Source: SXXH01 sp041165735
GTDB lineage: Bacteria; Planctomycetota; UBA1135; GCA-002686595
Reading direction: 5' to 3'
Length of the DNA: 19,408 nucleotides
Assembly: GCA_046341775.1 (NCBI GenBank)
Contig: JBKDQQ010000018.1
Span: 1-19,408 of the forward strand
The notes below the pieces were generated by a model, which worked only from the letters and a program-made list of their open reading frames with translations, did not search any database and was not told the DNA's origin. Position numbers and translations under genes: made by a program. Position 1 is the first letter of the stretch, and each line of letters opens with the position of its first letter. Shown one piece after another: positions 1 through 7,699 of the stretch.

Positions 1-1070
1 GGCGCGTTGTCGAGGAACGACGACAGGATGCCCGTGGCCCAGAAGTACTGTGCCGGGTGCGCGATGCCCAGTTCCGCGCCGCGCGCGTTGAGGATCTGCA
101 TGGGGGCGATCATCGTGGCGAAGATGCCGCCGAAGAGGATCGCCACTTCGAGGATCGGGCCGTAGGTGAAGGCGTTGGCCGCGCGGATCGCGGGCTTGGT
201 CATGGCGAGCCCGAGGACGGCCAGGCTCGCCATGCACGCCTCGGCCACGCCGAACGACCAAGGCGCGCCGCCGTTGAACCAACCTTGCGCGCTGCCGAGG
301 ATCGCGAACACGACACCTCCGAGCAGGGCGATGTTGTGCTTGCCTTCGATGCCGAGGGGCTCGTGCTTCATCGCTTCCTCGAGCTGCGAGCCGGGACGCT
401 CCTTCTCCTCCTTGTCGATCATGTAGCCGTCGAGGAAGTTGAAAATCACGAGCAGCGCCGCGTTGACCAGCAGCCATTCCTTCCACAGCTGCAGCGTCCA
501 TTCGAAGGGCACGCCCTTGAGGAAGCCGAGGTACAAGGGCGGGTCGGCGAACGGCGTCAGCAATCCGCCGCAGTTCGACACGATGAAGATGAAGAAGACG
601 ACCTGGTGCGCGCGTCGTTGCCTCGACTTGTTGGCGCGCAGGAACGGCCTGATCAGCACCATCGAGGCGCCCGTCGTGCCGATCAAGTTCGCCAGCACGG
701 CGCCGATCGCCAGCATGCCCGTGTTCGAGAGCGGCGTGCCGTTCAAGGACCCCTTGAGGTAGATGCCGCCCGAGATGATGTACAGGGCGCCCAGCAGGGA
801 CAGGAACGAGACGTACTCCATCGCCGCGTGTCCGAGCGCGCCCGGCGCCGCGGCCGGAAAGCTCGACCACAGCCACAGGACGAACGGGATCGCCAGGCCG
901 AAGCTGACGATGGCTCGATTGCGGTTGCTCTCCCACCAGTGGTGCGCCACCAGCGGCAGCAAGGCGATGGACAGCAGGATCAGCGCGAAGGGCGCGATGG
1001 ACCAGACCGGCAGCTGCTGGCCGAGGGCGCCATCGGCGAGCAGCGCGAGGGGTGCGGGGATGGCGTGCAT
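1..1070 (-). CDS. Sodium:proton antiporter-like transporter, CitMHS_2/IT superfamily (3' end outside window)
   Basis: Polytopic inner-membrane ion transporter, read by translating the minus strand; 356 codons lie in the window and the C-terminus is missing. The N-terminus is hydrophobic with many predicted helices. Two conserved blocks are visible: NLIGTTGASMVLIRPFLRAN (about residues 128-147) and SNCGGLLTPFADPP (165-178). They resemble the paired discontinuous helices that bind substrate and cation in the ion-transporter (IT) superfamily. The last visible residues, SSFLDNA, resemble the second-half motif of NhaD-like and CitMHS proteins. I assign it to the putative citrate transport/antiporter family (PF16980 type) from memory of that family. 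ATG at 1070 is the first start after an in-frame stop (TGA at 1118-1116). No strong ribosome site is visible; TAACCT lies 20 bases upstream. The ion and substrate specificity cannot be told from sequence. Confidence 0.85.
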   Translation of the reverse strand, partial: MHAIPAPLALLADGALGQQLPVWSIAPFALILLSIALLPLVAHHWWESNRNRAIVSFGLAIPFVLWLWSSFPAAAPGALGHAAMEYVSFLSLLGALYIISGGIYLKGSLNGTPLSNTGMLAIGAVLANLIGTTGASMVLIRPFLRANKSRQRRAHQVVFFIFIVSNCGGLLTPFADPPLYLGFLKGVPFEWTLQLWKEWLLVNAALLVIFNFLDGYMIDKEEKERPGSQLEEAMKHEPLGIEGKHNIALLGGVVFAILGSAQGWFNGGAPWSFGVAEACMASLAVLGLAMTKPAIRAANAFTYGPILEVAILFGGIFATMIAPMQILNARGAELGIAHPAQYFWATGILSSFLDNA

Positions 1071-1090
1071 GGCGTTGGCCTTGTCGGCGC

Positions 1091-1096
1091 AGGTTA
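1091..1096 (-). promoter_or_regulatory. Possible -10 element of the antiporter gene
   Basis: TAACCT on the minus strand fits TANNNT and lies 20 bases upstream of the ATG at 1070, which would give a leader of about a dozen bases. No clear -35 hexamer is visible. Weak evidence on its own. Confidence 0.25.
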
Positions 1097-1152
1097 GGAA
1101 AGACCGGAGTCCATGTCATGCCGCGGAGCGCGGTTCCCGGGTTGGAGTCCCG

Positions 1153-1178
1153 CAAGGATCCCGGCGTGCCGGTCCTTG
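1153..1178 (-). terminator. Hairpin downstream of the sulfatase-fold gene
   Basis: CAAGGA (1153-1158) pairs with TCCTTG (1173-1178), and CCGGC (1161-1165) pairs with GCCGG (1168-1172). Together they form an 11-bp stem with a two-base bulge and a very small loop. It starts about 40 bases after the stop of the lipoprotein gene at 1217 and lies before the antiporter start. There is no T-tract, so it may be a transcript-end or processing structure rather than a classical intrinsic terminator. Confidence 0.4.
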
Positions 1179-1216
1179 GCGCGATCTTGTTCCCGTCCGC
1201 GGGTCGCGGCCGGAAT

Positions 1217-2650
1217 TCACTCCACGTAGCCGAGTCCGCGCAAGGCTTCGCGCGTGGCGGGATCCTGCGGCGCCGCGACGGGCGCGGCGTCGCCCTTGCG
1301 GCGCGCGCGTTGCATGTCGATCCACGCGTCGAGGCCTTGGCGCGTCTTGGGATCGAGCGAGCCGCAGTCGAGCGGGTTGGCTTCGCGCGGGTCCGCGAGG
1401 AGGTCGAAGGTCTCGCACGATCCGTCCGAACCGCGGATCACCTTCCAACGCGAGCTGATGGCGGCGTCCAGCGCGCGCTTGTGCCGCGCCAGCGCCGGAT
1501 CGCCCTCCACCTCGTCCGGGAAGGTCTCGATCGTCAGCCTCGGATCGTCGAGGGCCGCCGACAGCAGTCGCTGCTCGGGGATGGGACCGCGCAGGTCCAG
1601 CGCCTCGCCGTCCGCGCGACGCGCGTCCAGTCCGGCCGCCGCCAGCACCGTCGGGTGCAGGTCGCGGATGCCCACCAGCCGTGCTTCGCGCTTGTTCGCC
1701 TCGAAGCCCGGGCCGCGCGCAAGGAGCGCGATGCGCAGGTTCGAGTCGTACAAGTTGAAGACGTGGCCGAGGTGTCCGTGGTCGCCGAGGTTCTCGCCGT
1801 GGTCGGACAGCACGAACACGAGCCTCGGCCGGCCGTTTGGGTGCGCGTCCACGGCTTGCACCAGCTCCTCGACGATGGCGTCGGTCTGGCGCAGGTCGCC
1901 CTCGTACAACGCGCGCATCCATTGCCACTCGAGCTCGCGCAGCGGCTCGCGCCCGAGGTAGTGGCGCACGGTGAGGAAGTTGGGCGCGCGTCCGGCGGGG
2001 AACAACGCCTGCGTCGCCGCCTCGAGGGCCGCTTCCACCGCGAAGAAGGGCGCGGCGTGCTCCCAACGCGGCCGGTAGGGTGCATGCGGTTCGATCAGGT
2101 TGACGAACACGAAGTTCGGCCGGCCATCATCCTGCGCAAGCCACGCCTTGACCGCCTTCGTGGTGCGATGCTCGGACGCCGCCGGATCGGGCGCCTCGCT
2201 GCGCCGCCAGTGCGCCTCGAAGGTCTCGAAGCCGCGCGCGAGGCCCGTGGTCTTCGCCACCCAGGCGTTGGCGCTGAACCCGCCCGTGCGCCATCCCGCC
2301 TCGGCGAGCCGTTCCGCCATCGTGGGCAGCTCGGGGCCGAGGCTCGGCGTGCGCTGGTCGGCGCCGTGGACCTGCGGGGCTTCGCCGGTGAAGAGCGATG
2401 CGTGCGCGGGCAGCGTCCAGCACGAGGTCGAGTAGGCGCGCTCGTAGACCACGCCTTGCCTGGCGAACTGCTCGAGGAAGGGCGAGGTGGGGCGCGGGTG
2501 CCCGTACACCGACAGGTAGTCCGGCCGCGCCGTGTCCATGACGATCAGCACGATGTCCGGGCGCTCGTCCGGTCGGGCGCCGCAGGACGAGAGGCATGCG
2601 GCCAGCAGGGCCGCGCCGGCGATGGCGAGCTTCGCGTGCGACTTCGACAC
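1217..2650 (-). CDS. Sulfatase-fold (alkaline phosphatase superfamily) lipoprotein with Thr at the nucleophile site
   Basis: 477 aa. The N-terminus is a lipoprotein signal: a hydrophobic stretch ends in LLAAC (Cys19), with a second possible lipobox LSSC (Cys23). The PF00884-type sulfatase core follows. The metal-site start is IVLIVMDTARPDYLSVYG (about 33-50). The active-site segment TLPAHASLFTG (79-89) aligns with the sulfatase signature CxPSRxxxxTG, but Thr79 replaces the Cys/Ser that becomes formylglycine and His83 replaces Arg. The second metal-site block is LSDHGENLGDHG (281-292). The end, LRGLGYVE, resembles the LGY tail of related envelope proteins. Thr is the nucleophile in NPP, LtaS and EptA members of this superfamily, so a phosphodiesterase or phosphotransferase role is more likely than sulfate ester hydrolysis; this is inference. 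GTG start at 2650 is preceded by TAGGAT six bases upstream. Probably anchored in the periplasm or outer membrane. A paralogue lies at 11015-12469. Confidence 0.88.
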   Translation of the reverse strand: MSKSHAKLAIAGAALLAACLSSCGARPDERPDIVLIVMDTARPDYLSVYGHPRPTSPFLEQFARQGVVYERAYSTSCWTLPAHASLFTGEAPQVHGADQRTPSLGPELPTMAERLAEAGWRTGGFSANAWVAKTTGLARGFETFEAHWRRSEAPDPAASEHRTTKAVKAWLAQDDGRPNFVFVNLIEPHAPYRPRWEHAAPFFAVEAALEAATQALFPAGRAPNFLTVRHYLGREPLRELEWQWMRALYEGDLRQTDAIVEELVQAVDAHPNGRPRLVFVLSDHGENLGDHGHLGHVFNLYDSNLRIALLARGPGFEANKREARLVGIRDLHPTVLAAAGLDARRADGEALDLRGPIPEQRLLSAALDDPRLTIETFPDEVEGDPALARHKRALDAAISSRWKVIRGSDGSCETFDLLADPREANPLDCGSLDPKTRQGLDAWIDMQRARRKGDAAPVAAPQDPATREALRGLGYVE

Positions 2651-2656
2651 GCGAGC

Positions 2657-2662
2657 ATCCTA
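2657..2662 (-). promoter_or_regulatory. -10-like TAGGAT, leaderless type
   Basis: TAGGAT on the minus strand ends six bases before the GTG at 2650, so transcription would begin at or next to the start codon. TTGCGC (2687-2682) is a possible -35 with a 19-base spacer. No Shine-Dalgarno sequence is seen. Confidence 0.45.
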
Positions 2663-2740
2663 GCCGCCGACGCCCGTCGCGGCGCAAGCGGGCCCGCGCG
2701 TCGTCGCCGCGCGGACTGGAGGCGCGACCGGCGCCTCGTG

Positions 2741-2746
2741 TAGCCT
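2741..2746 (+). promoter_or_regulatory. -10-like TAGCCT, leaderless type
   Basis: TAGCCT ends six bases before the GTG at 2753. It is the plus-strand counterpart of the element at 2657-2662, so the 102-base gap would be a divergent promoter region. No clear -35 is visible. Confidence 0.35.
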
Positions 2747-2752
2747 CTGCGC

Positions 2753-5014
2753 GTGGGCGCACGGATCTCGCTCCTCCTCCTCCTCGGCTTCTTCGGAGCG
2801 TGGATCGCGAGCTTCGCCCTGCGAGGCGAAGTCGTCGCGCCGCACGCGAACCGGCTCGAGCTCGGCCTCGACGAACAGCCCACCGGGCATCCGTCGAGCC
2901 GGAGGCACTCCGACTACTCGAGCTACTACGCGCCCGAGATCGCCCTGCACGCCGAGAGCTTCGCGCGCGGCGAGCTCCTCGCGTGGAACGAACATGTGCA
3001 GCTCGGTCGGCCCGCTTCGCACCTCGCGGGCGTGTCGCCGGCCTACCCGCCCATGGCGCTCTGCATGCTCGCCTCGCGCGACCCGCATGTCGCGCACACG
3101 CTGTTGTGGGCCCTGACGATCCTCCTGGCCGCGTGCTTCACCTGGGCGTGGCTGGCGGAACTCGGACTGGGTCCGCACGCGCGTTTCGCCGGGGCGCTGC
3201 TCGTCGCCGGCAGCCCGTTCGTGGCCTATTGGGCGCCGCTGTTGCTGTTCACTTCGACCATCTGCTGGACGGCGGGCGCGCTGTGGCTGGCGGAGTCGCT
3301 GGCGCGCCGTCCTTGCGCCGCGCGCTGGCTGGGCCTCGCCACCTGCATCTGGCTGCTGCTCGTCTCGGGTTATCCGCAGCAGATCGTCTGGCACTTCGTG
3401 GTCGTCGCCGTCGCGCTCGCCCCGCACCTGGCGCGCCGCGAAGGCCTCGGGCGCAAGCTCGTCGGCTGGACGAGCGCGGCGGCCATCGGAGTGCTGCTCG
3501 CCGCGCCCATCCTGCTCGACACGGCGCTGGCCGCCGAGCGTTCGGCGCGCGCGCAACTGGGAGACGACTTCTACCTGGCCGCCATCCCCGCGCTCGACAC
3601 GGCCGGAGCCTGGTGGTCGCAGCTCCTGCAGTGGATCGATCCGAACCTCGCGGGCGATCCGTGGGCCGGAGCGCGCGATGGCGACGCGGCGCGCTTCAAC
3701 GGCGTCGCCTTCGGCATCGCGGGCCCGTGCCTGCTCGCCGCGGCCTGGTTCGTGAAGGGCGCGCGCCGCCACGCCGCCCTCGCCTGCCTGCTGCTCGCCG
3801 TCGCGGTGTCGCCCGCGCTGTACGCGCCGCTGCTCGAAACGCCCTTGTTCACCTTGTCGCGCTTCACGCCAGCGGCGGTGGCGCTGCTGCCCTTGGCTGC
3901 GGCCGCGGCCTTCGTGGTCGAGCACGCCTCGCGTCCCGCGGACCAGCAACGGCGCGGCATGGCCTGCCGGGTGGCGGTTTCGTTCCCGCCGGTGCTGGCC
4001 GCGCTCGTGTCGGGGGCGTGGATCCTCGTGCACGAGACGCAGACGACGGGCAAGGACGGCGCGCGACTCGCGGCCACCGTGCTGGTCGCGCTGGTGGTGG
4101 CGTGGGGGGCATGGCGCCGCCGACCGGCCGTGCTGGCGGCCTGCGTCGCGGCCGCGGCGGCCCTGGCTGCTTGTCCATTGCTTTTGACGCAGCCGCGCGG
4201 ATCAATCGCGGACGATGCTCCGCTGGCCGCCAGCCTGCGCGATGCATGCGGCGCCGAGGGCCGCTACGCCATCGTCGCAGACCGCAACCTGCGGCTGCTC
4301 CCTCCCAACCAGGAGGGGTTGCTCGGACTCGCGAGCGTGCACAGCTACGACTCGCTCTCCTCGCGCGAATACCAGGCGTGGTGCGCCCGCCTCTCGCGCG
4401 CCGGCACCGAGATCGCCGGTCGCTGGTTCCGGCGCTTCGACGATCCTCGCCTGCTGGACTCGCGCGCCTTGGCGCAAGCGGGCGTCGTCGTGCTCGCCTC
4501 GAACATGCCGCTCGAGGACATCGCCGATCCATTGCCGGCGCGGCATGGTCCGCTCGCGTTGTGGAGCCTGCGCGAGCCCGCGTGGACTCCGGGAGTGCTT
4601 TCCCCCGACGCCTGCTCGAAGCCCGCCGAGGGCGGGGACATCGAGGTCGCGCGCGCCGCGCGACCCGCTCCTGCTTCGGGCGGCGACGAGCGATGGACCT
4701 TCGCCCCGGCGGCGGCTGGATCCGCCTTCTTCGCCGGTCGCCAATACCACCCGCATTGGCGCGCCCGCGCCCGCGCGCGCGGCGCAAGTGGAGTGGTGGA
4801 GCTCGAGCCCGTGCGCATCGACGGGCTGCACCTCGGCTTCGAACTGCCGCAAGGCGCGGAGGTGCTCGAGCTGGAGTTCGCGCCATGGGCGCGTTGGGCG
4901 TGGGCGCCGCCGCTCGTCGTGGCCTTGTCGGCGGCGCTGCTCGGCGCGGGTCAGCTCCTGCGACGCAGGAACAGCAGGTTGGCCGGCAGTCCCTTCACCG
5001 GCGCGGGCTCGTAG
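2753..5014 (+). CDS. YfhO-like polytopic membrane protein (GT-C superfamily type)
   Basis: 753 aa. After an N-terminal membrane helix (about 4-23) comes an extracytoplasmic loop with HSDYSSYYAPEIALHAESFARGELLAWNEHVQLGRP, the layout of YfhO (PF09586) proteins, where an Asp-containing loop precedes a description-like 'F..G..P.WN' motif. About ten hydrophobic segments follow to about residue 465, then a soluble domain (about 480-705) with a YfhO-like terminal part (FFAGRQYHPHWRARARARGAS), and a last helix at about 707-730. YfhO in Bacillus helps glycosylate lipoteichoic acid; family members are thought to use polyprenyl-phosphate sugars. That role here is inference. GTG at 2753 is chosen because it opens the hydrophobic N-terminus and has TAGCCT six bases upstream. 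Its last 64 bases overlap, tail to tail, the 3' end of the convergent GT-C gene. Confidence 0.8.
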   Translation: MGARISLLLLLGFFGAWIASFALRGEVVAPHANRLELGLDEQPTGHPSSRRHSDYSSYYAPEIALHAESFARGELLAWNEHVQLGRPASHLAGVSPAYPPMALCMLASRDPHVAHTLLWALTILLAACFTWAWLAELGLGPHARFAGALLVAGSPFVAYWAPLLLFTSTICWTAGALWLAESLARRPCAARWLGLATCIWLLLVSGYPQQIVWHFVVVAVALAPHLARREGLGRKLVGWTSAAAIGVLLAAPILLDTALAAERSARAQLGDDFYLAAIPALDTAGAWWSQLLQWIDPNLAGDPWAGARDGDAARFNGVAFGIAGPCLLAAAWFVKGARRHAALACLLLAVAVSPALYAPLLETPLFTLSRFTPAAVALLPLAAAAAFVVEHASRPADQQRRGMACRVAVSFPPVLAALVSGAWILVHETQTTGKDGARLAATVLVALVVAWGAWRRRPAVLAACVAAAAALAACPLLLTQPRGSIADDAPLAASLRDACGAEGRYAIVADRNLRLLPPNQEGLLGLASVHSYDSLSSREYQAWCARLSRAGTEIAGRWFRRFDDPRLLDSRALAQAGVVVLASNMPLEDIADPLPARHGPLALWSLREPAWTPGVLSPDACSKPAEGGDIEVARAARPAPASGGDERWTFAPAAAGSAFFAGRQYHPHWRARARARGASGVVELEPVRIDGLHLGFELPQGAEVLELEFAPWARWAWAPPLVVALSAALLGAGQLLRRRNSRLAGSPFTGAGS

Positions 5015-6501
5015 TCGCGCTGGATGGCGCGCCACACCTCGGGGTGCGAACGTTCGAGCACCATCTCCTCGTCGCGCCCGATCGGTCGCGCGTCGTGCAG
5101 GATCCACTCGACTTCCAGCAGCTCCTCGAGCATGCGTCGCTGCTCCGACGCGTCGCCGCGGAAGGCCGGGTAGATCTCCCATGTGGGGGCGCGTCGATCG
5201 AGCACGCAGTACAACCCGAGGAAGCGCGGCCCGATCCAGATGTCCTCCGAGGGTCGCACATGCGACTCGACCAGGGCGCGCAGCACGCGCAACGACTCCG
5301 CCTCCACCGCGGTCAGCGCGACCTTCGAGCCGCGCAGCTCGACCTCGACCAGGGCTTCGTCCATGGTCTTCCAAGCCGGTTGCCGCACGCCCGTCGCGAA
5401 CGCGCCCAGCACCAGGATCGCGGCCAAGGCGATCCGACGCGGCCACGGCGAACGCGCCAATGCCGCGCCGGCGACCAGCGCCAAGGCCGCGGGGCCGAAG
5501 ACCTGCGCGAGGTGGAACATGTCGCTGCGCACCGAGGCGTGGTGCGAGCAGCACAACGCGACGAGCGCGCAGCCGACGGCCGCGGACCTGCGGCTCGCGT
5601 CCGCGGCGGAAGAGCGCGCACCCGCCACGAGGGCCAGCGCCGGCGCCGCCCACAGCGCCACGAAGCCGACCCCCACGGCGAGCACGGAGGCGCCTTGCTT
5701 CCACGACAGGCCGGCCAATTCCGCGCGCCAAGGCCACGGCACGGGCAGCACCGCGTTCAACGCATCCTGCCGCAGGTAGAACAACACCGAATCGGCGAAG
5801 GCGCCGGCGAAGCCATCGACGAAGACGAGCGCCAGCAAGACGGGCGAGTAGCCCGCGACGACTCCCGCGGCGCAGGCGGGCAATTGGCGCTTCAAGCCCG
5901 ACCAGTCGCGCGCCATCCACGCGCTCGCGCCCAGCGTCGCCATGCTCGCCACGGCCGCGTACACGCCGAAGTTGCGGGCGAACACGGCGGCGATGCCGGT
6001 CCACAGGCCTAGTTGCGCGGCGCGCATCGCGCCCGGCGCCTCGAGGTGGCGCGTGGCGCACAAGGCCCCGACCAGGGCCAGCGCGGGTTCGTACAGCTTC
6101 CACGGCGGAAACATCCACACCAGCAGCACGAGCGCGCCGAGCACCAGCTCCAAGGGCCGTCGCGCGACGCGCCGCAGCACGCACAGTCCGGCGGCGAGGC
6201 CGATGCCCGCGAAGATCCACGTGGCGCAGCGCAGCGCCACGAGGCCGTCGCCGAGGATCGTCGCCCAACCCGCGGCCCACCAGTAGCGTCCAGGATCGTA
6301 GGAGCGGAAGTCGCGCAGCGGCGTTTCGCCCGCGAGCACGCGCAACTCGCCGTACCAGAGGAACGACTCGTCCTGCAGGTTGAATCCGATGCGCGCCTGC
6401 AGCCACAGCGCGAGGGCGACGCACGCCGCGGCGAGGGCGACCGGCGCCATCGCGCCGCGCCGCCAGCTAGACGCGGACGGCGCCTCGTGGGCGTCGTTCA
6501 T
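4951..6501 (-). CDS. GT-C superfamily membrane glycosyltransferase (PMT/ArnT-like), last gene of cassette
   Basis: 516 aa. One helix (about 19-37) is followed by an extracytoplasmic loop NLQDESFLWYGELRVLAGETPLRDFRSYDPGRYWWA (41-76). The acidic pair Asp44-Glu45 and the YDPGRYW segment match the first loop of lipid-linked-sugar-dependent GT-C enzymes (GT39/GT83 type), where acidic residues are catalytic. Some eight to ten further hydrophobic segments follow to about residue 360, then a soluble C-terminal domain. By family, it would take a sugar from a polyprenyl carrier and attach it to an acceptor outside the cytoplasmic membrane. Its ATG overlaps the stop of wecE in ATGA (6498-6501), so translation is probably coupled. 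It ends inside the 3' end of the convergent YfhO-like gene. The acceptor is unknown. Confidence 0.78.
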   Translation of the reverse strand: MNDAHEAPSASSWRRGAMAPVALAAACVALALWLQARIGFNLQDESFLWYGELRVLAGETPLRDFRSYDPGRYWWAAGWATILGDGLVALRCATWIFAGIGLAAGLCVLRRVARRPLELVLGALVLLVWMFPPWKLYEPALALVGALCATRHLEAPGAMRAAQLGLWTGIAAVFARNFGVYAAVASMATLGASAWMARDWSGLKRQLPACAAGVVAGYSPVLLALVFVDGFAGAFADSVLFYLRQDALNAVLPVPWPWRAELAGLSWKQGASVLAVGVGFVALWAAPALALVAGARSSAADASRRSAAVGCALVALCCSHHASVRSDMFHLAQVFGPAALALVAGAALARSPWPRRIALAAILVLGAFATGVRQPAWKTMDEALVEVELRGSKVALTAVEAESLRVLRALVESHVRPSEDIWIGPRFLGLYCVLDRRAPTWEIYPAFRGDASEQRRMLEELLEVEWILHDARPIGRDEEMVLERSHPEVWRAIQRDYEPAPVKGLPANLLFLRRRS

Positions 6502-7658
6502 CCCTCGAACTCGTGCAGGGCGCGCACGACGTCGCCTTGCTCGTCCTCGGTCAAGGCGTTGAAGAACGGCAGGCGCAGCAGGCGCGAGGAGATGTCCTCG
6601 GTCGTCGGGCAGTCGCCCTCCTTGCCGCCGAACTTGCGACCCATCTCCGACAGGTGCAGCGGCAGGTAGTGGAACACGGCCAGGATCCCGCGCGCCTCGA
6701 GGTGGTCGATCAAGCGCTCGCGCTGGGCCGAGTCGCGCAGCAGCAGGTGGTACATGTGCCAGCTCTGCTCGCGATCGGCCGGGACCTTGGGCTGCGTGGC
6801 GCCGATCGAGCCGGCCCATGCGCCGAGCTCGCGGTCGTAGCGCTCCCAGATGGACCGACGGCGGGATTGGATGCGCTCGCGCGCCTCCAACTGCGCCCAC
6901 AGGAAGGCCGCCACCATGTCCGAGGGCAGCCAGCTCGAGCCCAGATCCACCCAGGTGTACTTGTGCACGAGGCCGCGCAGGAAGCGCGAGCGGTTCGTGC
7001 CCTTCTCGCGCACGATCTCGGCGCGCTCCACCAAGGCGGGATCGTTGACGAGCAAGGCACCGCCTTCGCCGCAGGTGAAGTTCTTCGTCTCGTGGAAGCT
7101 CTGCGTCGCGAGCACGCCCATGGTGCCCAACCAGCGGCCCTTGTACTTGCCGTACAACCCGTGGGCGTTGTCCTCGACGATCGGCACGCCATGCCGCGCG
7201 CCGATGGCGAGCAGCTCGTCCATCTCGCACGCGACGCCGGCGTAGTGCAGGGCCACGATCGCCTTGGTGCGCGGCGTGATGCGCGCCTCGACCTGCGCCG
7301 GGTCGATCCCGAGCGTGCCTGGCAGCACGTCGACGAAGACGGGCTTGGCGCCGCGCATGACGAAGGCGAGCACCGTGGTGACGAAGGCGAAGCTGGGCAC
7401 GATCACCTCGTCGCCCGGGCCGCAGCGGCACAAGAGCGCGCTCATCTCGAGCGCGTGCGTGCAGTTCGTGGTCAGCAGCGCCTTCTCGACTCCCAGCTCG
7501 CGCTCGAGCAGCGCGTGGCAGAGCTTGGTGTAGTGGCCATCGCCCGAGATGTGCCCGCGCGCGATGGCGTCGGCGATGTAGCGGTTCTCGTCGCCCGCGA
7601 AGGACGGCTTGTTGAAGGGGATCCTGTACTTGCCCACGGACGACCTCGGACCGTCCAT
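6498..7658 (-). CDS. wecE: dTDP-4-amino-4,6-dideoxygalactose transaminase (WecE/RffA)
   Basis: 386 aa, near the 376 aa of E. coli WecE. PLP enzyme of the DegT/DnrJ/EryC1/StrS sugar aminotransferase family; it moves an amino group from glutamate to C4 of dTDP-4-keto-6-deoxy-glucose. The match runs the full length: IPFNKP (13-18), the HISGDGHYTKLCHALLER region, LLTTNCTHALEMSALL (61-76), PGDEVIVPSFAFVTT, HYAGVACEMDELL (138-150), VEDNAHG with the PLP-ring Asp163, SFHETKNFTCGEGGALL with Schiff-base Lys192, REKGTNRSRFLRG, and the end LLRLPFFNAL. These are strikingly close to WecE rather than to ArnB or PseC. ATG at 7658 is the first start that keeps the family N-terminus; it lies 41 bases after the acetyltransferase stop. 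ATGA overlap with the next gene. The dTDP-sugar precursor enzymes RmlA and RmlB are not in the window. Confidence 0.95.
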   Translation of the reverse strand: MDGPRSSVGKYRIPFNKPSFAGDENRYIADAIARGHISGDGHYTKLCHALLERELGVEKALLTTNCTHALEMSALLCRCGPGDEVIVPSFAFVTTVLAFVMRGAKPVFVDVLPGTLGIDPAQVEARITPRTKAIVALHYAGVACEMDELLAIGARHGVPIVEDNAHGLYGKYKGRWLGTMGVLATQSFHETKNFTCGEGGALLVNDPALVERAEIVREKGTNRSRFLRGLVHKYTWVDLGSSWLPSDMVAAFLWAQLEARERIQSRRRSIWERYDRELGAWAGSIGATQPKVPADREQSWHMYHLLLRDSAQRERLIDHLEARGILAVFHYLPLHLSEMGRKFGGKEGDCPTTEDISSRLLRLPFFNALTEDEQGDVVRALHEFEG

Positions 7659-7699
7659 GTTGCCAAGGTTCCGCCGTCGGCGCGACCGTCGGGCGGCGA

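Noticed and set aside
57..1097. A 346-codon open frame on the plus strand at the left edge
   Set aside because: It is the complement of the antiporter gene; the minus strand gives a well-formed membrane protein with conserved motifs.
1217..2650. Annotating the lipoproteins as ordinary formylglycine sulfatases
   Set aside because: Neither has Cys or Ser at the position required for formylglycine formation, judged by distance to the conserved TG pair.
2596..6012. A 1138-codon open frame on the plus strand
   Set aside because: Low-complexity Arg/Ala composition, and it lies out of frame over the YfhO-like gene and antisense to the GT-C gene.
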